From positions 186,001 through 250,000 of the forward strand of contig NZ_VWWJ01000008.1 in the NCBI RefSeq assembly GCF_011753055.1: a DNA stretch of 64,000 bases, written 5' to 3'. This document shows, one piece after another, positions 8,289-17,208 of this stretch; positions within the stretch are counted from its first letter, which is position 1; the number at the start of each line of letters is the position of its first letter. This stretch comes from Burkholderia sp. Ax-1719. Its GTDB lineage: Bacteria > Pseudomonadota > Gammaproteobacteria > Burkholderiales > Burkholderiaceae. The translations under genes were made by a program, and so were the position numbers. The notes below the pieces were generated by a model. The model ran no database searches, had not been told where the DNA came from, and saw nothing but the letters and a program-made list of their open reading frames with translations.

Positions 8289-9248
8289 TCAAGCCGCCTC
8301 GACCGGCGCCTCGATCTTCTTCACGCCAGGCAGTTCGCAGGCGTTGATCGCATCGACGATGGCCTCGATAGCCGGCATGCGCGTAAAGCTCTTGCGCCAC
8401 GCCAGCACCACACGGCGATCCGGCACCGGCTCGTCGAACGGCACATAGGACAGCAGCCCCGAATCGACGCCGCCCGCATGCGGCTTCACCTCGGTCACCG
8501 ACATGCGCGGCAGCACCGTAATGCCAACGCCGCTCGCAACCATATGGCGAATGGTTTCCAGCGACGAACCCTCGAAGGTCTTCTGGATGCCGTCCGCGTT
8601 CTGCGAGAAGCGCATCAGTTCCGGGCACACGCCCAGCACGTGGTCACGGAAGCAATGGCCGCTGCCGAGCAGCAGCATGGTTTCCTGCTTGAGATCTTCC
8701 GGGTCGATCTTGTCGCGCTTTTCCCAGACGTGGCCCGAAGGCAGCGCCACGACGAACGGTTCGTCGTAGAGCGGACGCAGCGTGAGCCCGGTTTCGGCGA
8801 ACGGCAGCGCCATGATCGCGACGTCGATTTCGCCCTGCTTGAGCAGCTCGATCAGCTTGAGCGTGTAGTTCTCCTGCAGCATCAGCGGCATCTGCGGGAC
8901 GCGCTTGATCATCTGCTTGACGAGCGTGGGCAGCAGATACGGCCCGATCGTGTAGATCACGCCCAGACGCAGCGGCCCGACCAGCGGGTCCTTGCCCTGC
9001 TTGGCGATTTCCTTGATCGCGAGCGTCTGCTCCAGGACGCGCTGCGCCTGCGTAACGATCTGCTCGCCGATGGGCGTCACGCTCACTTCGCTCGTGCCGC
9101 GTTCGAAGATCTGCACGTTCAGTTCGTCTTCGAGTTTTTTGATGGCTACCGACAACGTCGGCTGGCTGACAAAGCAGGCTTCGGCGGCCCGTCCGAAGTG
9201 GCGCTCGCGGGCAACCGCGACGATGTATTTCAATTCAGTGAGCGTCAT
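8289..9248 (-). CDS. oxyR: LysR-type peroxide sensor OxyR
   Basis: Transcription factor that senses hydrogen peroxide through a disulfide switch. Starting at ATG 9248 (MTLTELKYIVAV), the 319-residue protein has the LysR winged-helix domain over residues 1-60 (AAEACFVSQPTLSVAIKKLE). The redox pair is Cys199 and Cys208 in GSGHCFRDHVLGVC, identical in number and spacing to E. coli OxyR, so this is the peroxide sensor and not a generic LysR protein. An upstream in-frame start at 9263 would add five residues. recG lies upstream on the same strand; dps is the likely downstream target. Confidence 0.95.
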   Translation of the reverse strand: MTLTELKYIVAVARERHFGRAAEACFVSQPTLSVAIKKLEDELNVQIFERGTSEVSVTPIGEQIVTQAQRVLEQTLAIKEIAKQGKDPLVGPLRLGVIYTIGPYLLPTLVKQMIKRVPQMPLMLQENYTLKLIELLKQGEIDVAIMALPFAETGLTLRPLYDEPFVVALPSGHVWEKRDKIDPEDLKQETMLLLGSGHCFRDHVLGVCPELMRFSQNADGIQKTFEGSSLETIRHMVASGVGITVLPRMSVTEVKPHAGGVDSGLLSYVPFDEPVPDRRVVLAWRKSFTRMPAIEAIVDAINACELPGVKKIEAPVEAA

Positions 9249-9280
9249 TTCATTGGGGACCAATCAAAAAGGGTGAATCA

Positions 9281-9295
9281 ATAGTTTGTACTTAT
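9281..9295. promoter_or_regulatory. Possible OxyR half-site upstream of oxyR
   Basis: ATAG (9281-9284), seven bases, then TTAT (9292-9295) matches the OxyR element ATAG-N7-CTAT in seven of eight defined bases. It lies 33 bases ahead of the oxyR start. The second half of the tetrad is not evident, so autoregulation is only suggested. Confidence 0.35.
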
Positions 9296-9410
9296 ACACC
9301 TATGGCGGCGATTCGCCAATAATCAACGCCCCTATCGGGGGCGCGATCATGAGGAGGGTCAGACGGCGGGAAAGCGCGCAGGTTCCGCTGATGTGGGGGC
9401 AATAGATTAT

Positions 9411-11705
9411 TCAGGCTTTCAGATACTGCTCGCGCGCACCCAGCCAGCGGTTCAGGTGCTGAGTGACGACGTGCGGATATTCGTGCAGCAGCCGTTCGGC
9501 GGCCTCGCGCGCGGGCTCGATCAGCCAGGCGTCGTTTTCGAGACTGGCGAAGCGCAGCATGGCCGCGCCCGACTGACGCGCGCCAAGGAACTCGCCCGGA
9601 CCGCGAATCTCCAGGTCGCGGCGCGCGATCTCGAAGCCGTCGGTGGTTTCGCGCATGGTCTGCAAACGCTGACGCCCGGTGAGCGAAAGCGGACCCGTGT
9701 AAAGCAGCAGGCACACCGACGCCGCCGTGCCGCGCCCCACCCGCCCGCGCAACTGGTGCAATTGCGCGAGACCAAAGCGCTCGGCGTGCTCGATCACCAT
9801 CAGAGACGCATTGGGCACGTCCACGCCCACTTCGATCACCGTGGTCGCCACCAGCAACTGCACTTCGTTGCGCGAAAACGCATCCATCACGGCGGCTTTG
9901 TCCGCCGCTGCCAGCCGCCCGTGGACGAGGCCAACCGATAACTCAGGCAGCGCCGCGACCAGCGTTTCGTAGGTCTCGACGGCGGTTTGCAGTTGCAGCG
10001 TCTCGCTTTCCTCGATCAGCGGGCAGACCCAGTACACCTGCCGCCCCGTGAGCGCCGCGGCGCGCACGCGCGCGATCACTTCCTCGCGGCGCGCATCGGA
10101 AACGAGCTTGGTGAGAATCGGCGTGCGGCCTGGCGGCAGTTCGTCGATGGTGGAGACTTCGAGATCCGCGTAATAGGTCATCGCGAGCGTGCGCGGGATC
10201 GGCGTCGCGGTCATCATCAGTTGATGCGGCTGGAACTCGCGCGCGGCGTCATCAGGAGATTTCGCGTTTTGCGCCTTCGCGCGCAATGCGAGCCGCTGCT
10301 CGACGCCAAAGCGATGCTGTTCGTCGACGATCACGAGACCCAGCCGCGCGAATTCCACGGCGTCCTGAATGATCGCGTGCGTACCGATCACGAGCTTCGC
10401 CGTGCCGAGCGCCGCGGCTTCCAGCGCAGCGCGCTTTTCCTTCGCCTTGAGGCTGCCCGAGAGCCACGCCACCTGAACGCCGAGCGGTTCGAGCCAGCCG
10501 CGCAGCTTGCGCGCGTGCTGTTCCGCGAGGATTTCGGTGGGCGCCATCAGCGCGGCCTGATAACCGGCGTCGATGGCCTGCGCGGCGGCGAGAGCCGCCA
10601 CCACAGTCTTGCCCGCGCCCACATCGCCTTGCAGCAGACGCTGCATCGGATGCGGCGCTTCGAGGTCCTGCGCAATCTCGCCAACCACACGCTCCTGCGC
10701 GTTCGTGAGCTTGAACGGCAGCGCTTCGCGCAGGCGCGCGAGCAGCGTTTCCTCGCTCTTGCGGCCCGCGACGTGACGCGCCATCGCCGGTGCGGCGCGC
10801 GTGCGGCGCTCTTCGTGCGCGCGCTTGAGCGAGAGCTGCTGCGCGAGCAGTTCGTCGAACTTGATGCGCGTCCAGGCGGGATGCGAGCCGTCGATCAGTT
10901 CGTTTTGATCGGCGTTGATGGGCGGATGGTGCAGCGTTCTGACCGCATCCATCAGGCCGGGCACGTTGAGCGGCGCGAGAAATTCCTGCGCGATGGGTTC
11001 CGGCAGCAGTTCGGGCAGATGCGCGCGTTCGAGGGCGTTGTCGATGGCCTTGCGCAGATACGCCTGGCTCACACCCGCCGTCGACGGATACACCGGCGTG
11101 AGCGCCTGCGGCAGCGGCGCATCGCCTTCCACGACCTTCACCGCCGGATGCACCATCTCCATGCCGAAAAAGCCGCCGCGCACGTCGCCGCGCACGCGCA
11201 GGCGCTTACCCACCGCCATCTGCGCGACCTGCGAGCCGTAGAAGTTCAGAAAGCGCAGATGCAGTTCGTCGCCATTGTGGTCGCGCAGTTTGACGACCAG
11301 CTGGCGGCGCGGGCGATAGGCGACTTCGTTGTCGAACACCACGCCTTCGGTCTGCTCGACGCCGCCTGGCAGCAACTCGCCGATGGGCGTGAGCGTGGTT
11401 TCGTCCTCGTAGCGCATCGGCAGATGCAGCACGAGGTCGATGGCGCTCTTCAGGCCCAGTTTGGCGAGGCGGTCGGCGGTTTTGGTGAGCTTGGGCTTGT
11501 CTTTCGCGTCGGCTTTGGCGTCGGCTTTGGCGTCGGCTTTTTCGGCCGCTTTCTTCGAGGCGGTGCGTTTGCGCGGCGCCGCGGCGTTGGGCGCGCCGTC
11601 CTGGACATCGTCGCTGGCGTTGGCGCGCGCTTCCGGCTGCGTGTCGTCGTTGGGGACGCTCGCGGGATCGGATTCGGCAATCATTCGGCTAACGGACGAG
11701 GGCAT
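9411..11705 (-). CDS. recG: ATP-dependent DNA helicase RecG
   Basis: Branch-migrating helicase acting on stalled forks and recombination intermediates. Order: a low-complexity Lys/Ala/Asp N-terminus, the wedge/OB domain starting near RLAKLGLKSAIDLVLHLP, then the helicase core with GDVGAGKT (Walker A), VIVDEQHRFG (DExH box), MTATPIPRTLAMT and the motif VI region QLRGRVGRG. E. coli RecG is 693 residues; this form has 764 if ATG 11705 is right, the surplus being the N-terminal tail. ATG 11684 and 11828 are alternatives and none has a convincing ribosome binding site. It diverges from queA. Confidence 0.93.
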   Translation of the reverse strand: MPSSVSRMIAESDPASVPNDDTQPEARANASDDVQDGAPNAAAPRKRTASKKAAEKADAKADAKADAKDKPKLTKTADRLAKLGLKSAIDLVLHLPMRYEDETTLTPIGELLPGGVEQTEGVVFDNEVAYRPRRQLVVKLRDHNGDELHLRFLNFYGSQVAQMAVGKRLRVRGDVRGGFFGMEMVHPAVKVVEGDAPLPQALTPVYPSTAGVSQAYLRKAIDNALERAHLPELLPEPIAQEFLAPLNVPGLMDAVRTLHHPPINADQNELIDGSHPAWTRIKFDELLAQQLSLKRAHEERRTRAAPAMARHVAGRKSEETLLARLREALPFKLTNAQERVVGEIAQDLEAPHPMQRLLQGDVGAGKTVVAALAAAQAIDAGYQAALMAPTEILAEQHARKLRGWLEPLGVQVAWLSGSLKAKEKRAALEAAALGTAKLVIGTHAIIQDAVEFARLGLVIVDEQHRFGVEQRLALRAKAQNAKSPDDAAREFQPHQLMMTATPIPRTLAMTYYADLEVSTIDELPPGRTPILTKLVSDARREEVIARVRAAALTGRQVYWVCPLIEESETLQLQTAVETYETLVAALPELSVGLVHGRLAAADKAAVMDAFSRNEVQLLVATTVIEVGVDVPNASLMVIEHAERFGLAQLHQLRGRVGRGTAASVCLLLYTGPLSLTGRQRLQTMRETTDGFEIARRDLEIRGPGEFLGARQSGAAMLRFASLENDAWLIEPAREAAERLLHEYPHVVTQHLNRWLGAREQYLKA
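11508..11543 (-). repeat. 12-bp coding repeat in recG N-terminus
   Basis: Three 12-base units (11508-11519, 11520-11531, 11532-11543; GTCGGCTTTGGC on the plus strand) encode the repeated KADA of the RecG tail. The third unit differs at two bases near its end. This is slippage-prone low-complexity DNA in a poorly conserved linker. Confidence 0.8.
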
Positions 11706-11961
11706 GGGCTGCTTCACAAGTACAATATCGGCTTTCCGGCATGGCGCGGCACGTCCGCGCATCGGCCCGCCGCTGTCTACGCTGCGGTCAATGCCGCTTT
11801 CGAGGCTGCTGGCTGGCCGGTTCCGCAATCATACTTGCTCGTTCCGCCCGAGCGGGCATCCAGGCCGTTTTTGGGGCGCAACCGCTACGCGTTCCGATCC
11901 CAGAAACCCGCCGCCGCGCCGTATCGTCGGCGCCTTATCGCTTACCGTGTTTTCAGGCCGT

Positions 11962-13023
11962 ATGTTCAAGCTTTCCGATTTCGATTTCGATCTTCCCGAA
12001 GCGCTGATCGCGCAGACCGCCCTGCCCGAGCGCAGCGCGAGCCGTCTCCTGGAAGTCGATAACACGGTGCAGCCCGCGCGGCTGACCGATCGCACGTTCG
12101 CCGATCTGCCCGCATGCATCGCGCCCGGCGACCTGCTCGTGTTCAACGATACCAAGGTGCTGAAGGCGCGTTTCTTCGGCCAGAAGGCCAGCGGCGGCAA
12201 GATCGAAGTGCTGGTCGAGCGCCTGACCGGCGCGCGCACGGCGCTCGCGCAGATCCGCGCGAGCAAGAGCCCCGGTCCCGGCACGGTGCTGCGTCTGGCC
12301 GACGCGTTCGAGGTCACGGTGGGCGAGCGCGTCGAGCCGTTCTTCACGCTGCATTTCCCCGACGACTGTCTCACACTGATCGAACAGTTCGGCCGTCTGC
12401 CGCTGCCGCCCTACATCACGCACGACGCCGATGCCGGCGACGAAACGCGCTATCAGACCGTGTTTGCGCAGAATCCCGGCGCGGTGGCCGCGCCCACGGC
12501 GGGCCTGCATTTCGACGACGCGCTGCTCGCGAAACTCGACGCCATGGGCGTGGAGCGCGCCACGCTCACGCTGCACGTGGGCGCGGGCACGTTCCAGCCG
12601 GTGCGCGTGGACAACATCGCCGAGCACAAGATGCACAGCGAGTGGTATCAACTGCCGCAAACGCTGGTCGACAAGATCACCGCTACGCGCGCGCGCGGCG
12701 GCAAGGTGATCGCGGTGGGCACGACCTCGATGCGCGCGCTCGAAGCTGCCGCACGCGACGCCGCGAACGAGAATCGCCCGCTCGCGGCCACACAGGCGGA
12801 AACCGATATCTTCATCACGCCGGGCTATCAGTTCCGCGTGGTCGACCGGCTCGTCACGAACTTCCATTTGCCGAAATCGACGCTGCTGATGCTGGTGTCG
12901 GCGTTCGCGGGCATCGAAACCATTCGCGCCGCGTATCGTCACGCCATTGCCGAGCGTTATCGCTTTTTCAGTTACGGCGACGCGATGCTGCTCACGCGCA
13001 CCGAAGACGCGCTGAACAAGTAA
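11962..13023 (+). CDS. queA: tRNA epoxyqueuosine precursor synthase QueA
   Basis: S-adenosylmethionine:tRNA ribosyltransferase-isomerase, which adds the epoxycyclopentanediol ring to preQ1-modified tRNA. ATG 11962 gives MFKLSDFDFDLPEALIAQ, the standard start, and 353 residues (E. coli 356). Family blocks seen include FNDTKVLKARFFG, PTAGLHFD, LHVGAGTFQPVR and VGTTSMRALE. tgt, the partner enzyme of queuosine synthesis, follows 106 bases downstream, forming the classical queA-tgt-yajC-secD-secF order. Confidence 0.96.
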   Translation: MFKLSDFDFDLPEALIAQTALPERSASRLLEVDNTVQPARLTDRTFADLPACIAPGDLLVFNDTKVLKARFFGQKASGGKIEVLVERLTGARTALAQIRASKSPGPGTVLRLADAFEVTVGERVEPFFTLHFPDDCLTLIEQFGRLPLPPYITHDADAGDETRYQTVFAQNPGAVAAPTAGLHFDDALLAKLDAMGVERATLTLHVGAGTFQPVRVDNIAEHKMHSEWYQLPQTLVDKITATRARGGKVIAVGTTSMRALEAAARDAANENRPLAATQAETDIFITPGYQFRVVDRLVTNFHLPKSTLLMLVSAFAGIETIRAAYRHAIAERYRFFSYGDAMLLTRTEDALNK

Positions 13024-13129
13024 AAAGCGATAAAACGCCCCTTTTCCAGCCGCCTCGCGCCTCACGAACGCGCGGCGGCGTTTCACCAATTGCGCCGGAC
13101 TGTTTTCCGGTAGCACAGGAGTCAACCGC

Positions 13130-14329
13130 ATGACCGACGGTCAGCAAAACAACGCACGCGCCGAACACGGCGCCTATCTCGGCGAACGCCCGCAAAACGG
13201 CCTCAAATTCGAACTGCTCGGCACCGACGGCCTCGCGCGCCGCGGCCGCGTCACGCTCAATCACGGCGTGGTCGAAACGCCGATCTTCATGCCCGTGGGC
13301 ACCTACGGCACCGTGAAGGCGACGCAGCCGCGCGAGCTGGAGGAAATGAAGGCGCAGATCATCCTCGGCAACACCTTCCACCTCTGGCTGCGTCCGGGTC
13401 TGGAAACCATCGAGGCGCATGGCGGCCTGCATCGCTTCATGGGCTGGAACCGGCCGATCCTCACCGATTCCGGCGGCTTCCAGGTGTTCTCGCTCGGCGA
13501 CCTGCGCAAGATCTCGGAAGACGGCGTGCGCTTCGCCTCGCCCGTGAACGGCGACAAGCTGTTCCTGTCGCCCGAAGTGTCGATGCAGATCCAGAAGGTG
13601 CTGAATTCGGACATCGTCATGCAGTTCGACGAATGCACGCCCTACGCAACCAATGGCGTCACCACGACGCACAAGGAAGCGGCGGATTCCATGCGCATGT
13701 CGATGCGCTGGGCGCAGCGCTCGATCGACGAATTCAACCGTCTGGGCAATCCGAATGCGCTGTTCGGCATCGTTCAGGGCGGCATGTTCGAGGATCTGCG
13801 CGACGAATCGCTCGCTGGCCTGTCGCAGATGCCGTTCCACGGTTATGCGATTGGCGGGCTGTCGGTGGGCGAGCCGAAGGAAGACATGATGCGCGTGCTG
13901 CAGCACATCGCGCCGAAGCTTCCGGCCGACAAGCCGCACTACCTGATGGGCGTGGGCACGCCGGAAGATCTGGTGGCGGGCGTGGCCGCGGGCGTCGACA
14001 TGTTCGACTGCGTGATGCCCACGCGCAATGCGCGCAACGGCTGGATCTTCACGCGTTTCGGCGACATCAAGATCCGCAACGCCACGCACAAGAACTCGCT
14101 GCGCCCGCTCGACGAGCAGTGCGGCTGCTACACCTGCCGCCACTTCACGCGCGGCTATCTGCATCACCTGCATCGCGTTGGCGAAATCCTCGGCGCGCAG
14201 CTCAACACGATCCACAACCTGCACTACTACCTGGAACTGATGAGCGAAATCCGCACGGCGATCGAGACGAAGTCCTTCACGGCCTTCCGTCAGCGTTTCG
14301 CCGAAAACCGCGCGCGCGGCGTGGATTGA
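13130..14329 (+). CDS. tgt: Queuine tRNA-ribosyltransferase Tgt
   Basis: Exchanges guanine-34 of GUN-anticodon tRNAs for preQ1. The 399-residue TIM-barrel protein shows LTDSGGFQVFSLG around the active-site aspartate, FDECTPYA, VGTPEDLVAGVAAGVDMFDC, and the zinc ligands Cys331, Cys333 and Cys336 in CGCYTCRH with a His about 26 residues later (E. coli Cys302/304/307 and His333). The offset of about 29 comes from a polar N-terminal extension. AGGAG at 13118-13122 supports ATG 13130. Confidence 0.97.
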   Translation: MTDGQQNNARAEHGAYLGERPQNGLKFELLGTDGLARRGRVTLNHGVVETPIFMPVGTYGTVKATQPRELEEMKAQIILGNTFHLWLRPGLETIEAHGGLHRFMGWNRPILTDSGGFQVFSLGDLRKISEDGVRFASPVNGDKLFLSPEVSMQIQKVLNSDIVMQFDECTPYATNGVTTTHKEAADSMRMSMRWAQRSIDEFNRLGNPNALFGIVQGGMFEDLRDESLAGLSQMPFHGYAIGGLSVGEPKEDMMRVLQHIAPKLPADKPHYLMGVGTPEDLVAGVAAGVDMFDCVMPTRNARNGWIFTRFGDIKIRNATHKNSLRPLDEQCGCYTCRHFTRGYLHHLHRVGEILGAQLNTIHNLHYYLELMSEIRTAIETKSFTAFRQRFAENRARGVD

Positions 14330-14632
14330 ACGCGGGAAGTGCGGGGCCACGGCGCGCGCCAGCAAGCTTTAGAAGGTTTTTGATGGCGCGCCGCCGCCAA
14401 CGCCCGCACACTTTACAATTACCTTTCGCAACGACCGCGCGTCATGCGCGGCTGACCATCGAGTGCGTCGCGGCCGGGCTCGCGCAAGCGGGCAACCCGG
14501 CTGTACAGCGGCTAACAGCTTGATCGGAAAGCCTATTTGACGCCATCGTCGCGTTAGTTGCCGGTGGTAGAATAACCGGCTCGCTTTTGATCGTATCTTT
14601 GATCGTACAGATCGTATAACGGAGAGACCAAC
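14330..14632. other. tgt-yajC intergenic region
   Basis: Roughly 300 bases. The last part holds an extended -10 (14565-14573), three copies of GATCGTA (14589-14595, 14601-14607, 14610-14616) and the yajC ribosome binding site GGAGAG (14621-14626). No terminator or gene is evident in the rest. Confidence 0.55.
14565..14573 (+). promoter_or_regulatory. Extended -10 promoter for yajC-secDF
   Basis: TGGTAGAAT matches the TGnTATAAT extended -10 in all but one base and stands 60 bases before yajC. No clear -35 is seen. It would give yajC-secD-secF a promoter independent of tgt. Confidence 0.4.
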
Positions 14633-14959
14633 GTGTCGTTTATTTCCAATGCCTTCGCAGCACCTGCAGCTGGCGGCGCAGAATCGAGCCTGATGAGCTT
14701 CCTGCCGCTGATTCTGATGTTTGCCGTGCTGTACTTCATCATGATCCGTCCGCAGATGAAGCGTCAGAAGGAACACCGCAACATGCTCGCCGCCATGGCC
14801 AAGGGCGACGAAGTCATCATCAGCGGCGGCATCGTCGGCAAGGTCACGAAGGTCAATGAAGCGTATGTTGGCGTCGAAATTTCCGACGGCACGGAAGTCA
14901 CCGTGCAGAAGGCGTCGGTGACGACCATCCTGCCGAAGGGCACGATCAAGTCGCTGTAA
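14633..14959 (+). CDS. yajC: Preprotein translocase accessory subunit YajC
   Basis: Small inner-membrane partner of SecDF in the holotranslocon. The 108-residue product has one transmembrane helix at about 20-40 (LMSFLPLILMFAVLYFIMI), followed directly by RPQMKRQKEH and a soluble domain with KGDEVIISGGIVGKV. The initiation codon is GTG, supported by GGAGAG seven bases upstream. secD follows after 176 bases. Confidence 0.95.
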   Translation: MSFISNAFAAPAAGGAESSLMSFLPLILMFAVLYFIMIRPQMKRQKEHRNMLAAMAKGDEVIISGGIVGKVTKVNEAYVGVEISDGTEVTVQKASVTTILPKGTIKSL

Positions 14960-15135
14960 GCGCGAGACGATCGATCACGCATTGATCGTTGCATTGATCA
15001 GTTCAGGCCGCGGCTAACCCTGCGGCCCAGCGCGTCCGGCCCGGCCCCTGATTGCACCCAGAGCGGGCGGCACGAAGGCCTCGCCGGACGCGTGCGCATC
15101 GAGATGGCAACTCCCCTCCCCCGTTGGGCCAACCA

Positions 15136-17193
15136 ATGAACCGTTATCCCCTCTGGAAATATGTCGTGATGGTCGTGGCGCTTGCCATCGGCCTCGTGTA
15201 CACATTGCCCAATTTCTTCGGCGAAGCGCCCGCGGTCCAGGTGTCGAGCGGTAAAGCCACCGTGAAGCTCGACTCCGGCACACTCGCCCAGGTCGAAGCC
15301 GCGGTCGCCGCCGCCAACATCAAGGCCGACGACGTCACCTTCGACAACTCGTCGATGAACGCGAATATCCGCGTTCGCGTGGCCGACACGGACACCCAGC
15401 TGCGCCTGAAAGACGCGCTGAATCACGCGCTCAACGCCGATCCCACCGATCCGCAGTACATCGTTGCGCTGAACCTGCAGAGCGCCTCGCCGCGCTGGCT
15501 GACCGCCCTGCACGCGCTGCCGATGTACCTCGGTCTGGACCTGCGCGGCGGCGTGCACTTCCTGCTCCAGGTGGACATGAACGGCGCGCTCAACAAGAAG
15601 CTCGATTCCGACGCTTCGGACGCCCGCTCGCTCCTGCGCGACAAGAACATCCGCGACGGCGGCGTGAACCGCGTCAACCAGACGGTGGTGATCAATTTCG
15701 CCGATCCGTCGGTCGCCGACGCTGCGCGCCAGACGCTGTCGGGCACGCGCGGCATCGCCGAACTCACGTGGTCGACGCAGAACAATCCTGAAGGCGGCGT
15801 GCAGCTGGTTGGCTCGTTCACGCCGGCGGTCAAGAAGGCCGTGCAGGACGCCGCGCTCAAGCAGAACATCCAGACGCTGCACAACCGCGTGAACGAACTG
15901 GGCGTGTCCGAGCCCGTGATCCAGCAGCAAGGCGACGACCGCATCGTGGTCGAACTGCCGGGCGTGCAGGACACCGCGAAGGCGAAGGACATCATCGGCC
16001 GCACGGCGACGCTCGAAGCGCGCCTCGCCGACCCGAACGGCCTGCACCCGAATCCGGGCGACCCCGTGCCGCCGGGCGACGAACTGTTCACGCAAGGCAA
16101 CGCCGCGCCGGTGCTGCTGCGCAAGCAGGTGATCTTCACCGGCGACCGCATCATCGACGCCTCGGCGGGCTTTGACGAACATCAGCGTCCGTCGGTCAAC
16201 ATCCGCCTGGATTCGGCGGGCGGCCGCGCGGTGGGTCAGGTTTCGCGCGACAACATCGGCAAGCCGATGGCGATGGTGCTGTTCGAAAAGGGCAAGGGCG
16301 AAGTGCTGACGGTGGCGACCATCCAGTCTGAACTGGGCGACCGCTTCCAGATCACGGGCCAGCCCACGCCGCAGGCGGCAACCGATCTCGCGCTGCTGCT
16401 GCGCGCCGGTTCGCTGGCCGCGCCGATGGACATCATCGAAGAACGCACGGTCGGCCCGAGCCTGGGCGCGGACAACATCCGCAAGGGTTTCGACTCGGTG
16501 GTCTACGGCTTCGCCGCGATCGCCGTGTTCATGGTCTGCTACTACCTGCTGTTCGGCGTGATCTCGATGATCGGCCTGTCGGTCAACCTGCTGCTGCTGG
16601 TGGCCGTGCTGTCGATGATGCAGGCCACGCTGACGCTGCCGGGTATCGCCGCTATCGCGCTCGCGCTCGGTATGGCGATCGACGCGAACGTGCTGATCAA
16701 CGAGCGCGTGCGCGAAGAACTGCGTAACGGCGCGCCGCCGCAACTGGCGATCCAGAACGGCTACGCACACGCCTGGGCAACGATTCTCGACTCGAACGTC
16801 ACTACGCTGATCGCCGGTCTGGCGCTGCTGGCCTTCGGTTCGGGCCCGGTGCGCGGTTTCGCGATCGTGCACTGTATCGGCATTCTGACCTCGATGTTCT
16901 CGGCCGTGTTCTTCTCGCGCGGTCTCGTGAACCTCTGGTACGGCGGCAAGAAGAAGCTCAAGTCGCTGGCTGTCGGCCAGGTGTGGCGTCCGGAACCGGA
17001 AGCGGCTGGCGCACCCGCGCTGAACGCCGAAGACACGGACACCGACACGGGCCGCGCCCTCGCCTCGAACGCCGTCAAGCGTCAAACGGGTCAGGCCGCG
17101 AAGGCCGGCGCCAAGGGTGCCGCGCGCGCGAAGCCGACGGTTCGCCGCCGCAACGACCCCAGCAGCCCCGACAACACCGGTTCGTCCCGCTGA
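15136..17193 (+). CDS. secD: Protein translocase subunit SecD
   Basis: Proton-motive-force-driven inner-membrane component that pulls exported proteins across. ATG 15136 (MNRYPLWKYVVMVVALAI) gives 685 residues. One transmembrane helix near residues 9-27 precedes the large periplasmic P1 region (LGLDLRGGVHFLLQVD) and a C-terminal RND-type block of five helices with GMAIDANVLINERVREEL. The C-terminal tail is long, basic and Ala-rich. An in-frame ATG at 15052 lacks support. secF starts 16 bases after the stop. Confidence 0.96.
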   Translation: MNRYPLWKYVVMVVALAIGLVYTLPNFFGEAPAVQVSSGKATVKLDSGTLAQVEAAVAAANIKADDVTFDNSSMNANIRVRVADTDTQLRLKDALNHALNADPTDPQYIVALNLQSASPRWLTALHALPMYLGLDLRGGVHFLLQVDMNGALNKKLDSDASDARSLLRDKNIRDGGVNRVNQTVVINFADPSVADAARQTLSGTRGIAELTWSTQNNPEGGVQLVGSFTPAVKKAVQDAALKQNIQTLHNRVNELGVSEPVIQQQGDDRIVVELPGVQDTAKAKDIIGRTATLEARLADPNGLHPNPGDPVPPGDELFTQGNAAPVLLRKQVIFTGDRIIDASAGFDEHQRPSVNIRLDSAGGRAVGQVSRDNIGKPMAMVLFEKGKGEVLTVATIQSELGDRFQITGQPTPQAATDLALLLRAGSLAAPMDIIEERTVGPSLGADNIRKGFDSVVYGFAAIAVFMVCYYLLFGVISMIGLSVNLLLLVAVLSMMQATLTLPGIAAIALALGMAIDANVLINERVREELRNGAPPQLAIQNGYAHAWATILDSNVTTLIAGLALLAFGSGPVRGFAIVHCIGILTSMFSAVFFSRGLVNLWYGGKKKLKSLAVGQVWRPEPEAAGAPALNAEDTDTDTGRALASNAVKRQTGQAAKAGAKGAARAKPTVRRRNDPSSPDNTGSSR

Positions 17194-17208
17194 TACGGAG
17201 ACTAGAAA

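Noticed and set aside
9307..9343. Short palindromes between recG and oxyR (GGCGATTCGCC and CGCCCC/GGGGCG)
   Set aside because: They may help end recG transcription but lack a convincing T run, so not called as a terminator.
9987..12062. Plus-strand frame of 691 codons antisense to recG
   Set aside because: Shadow of recG on the opposite strand, compositionally biased, no recognisable domain.
14589..14616. Three GATCGTA copies as a regulator binding array for yajC
   Set aside because: Unequal spacing (12 and 9 bases) and a short motif; no known regulator matches, so only noted.
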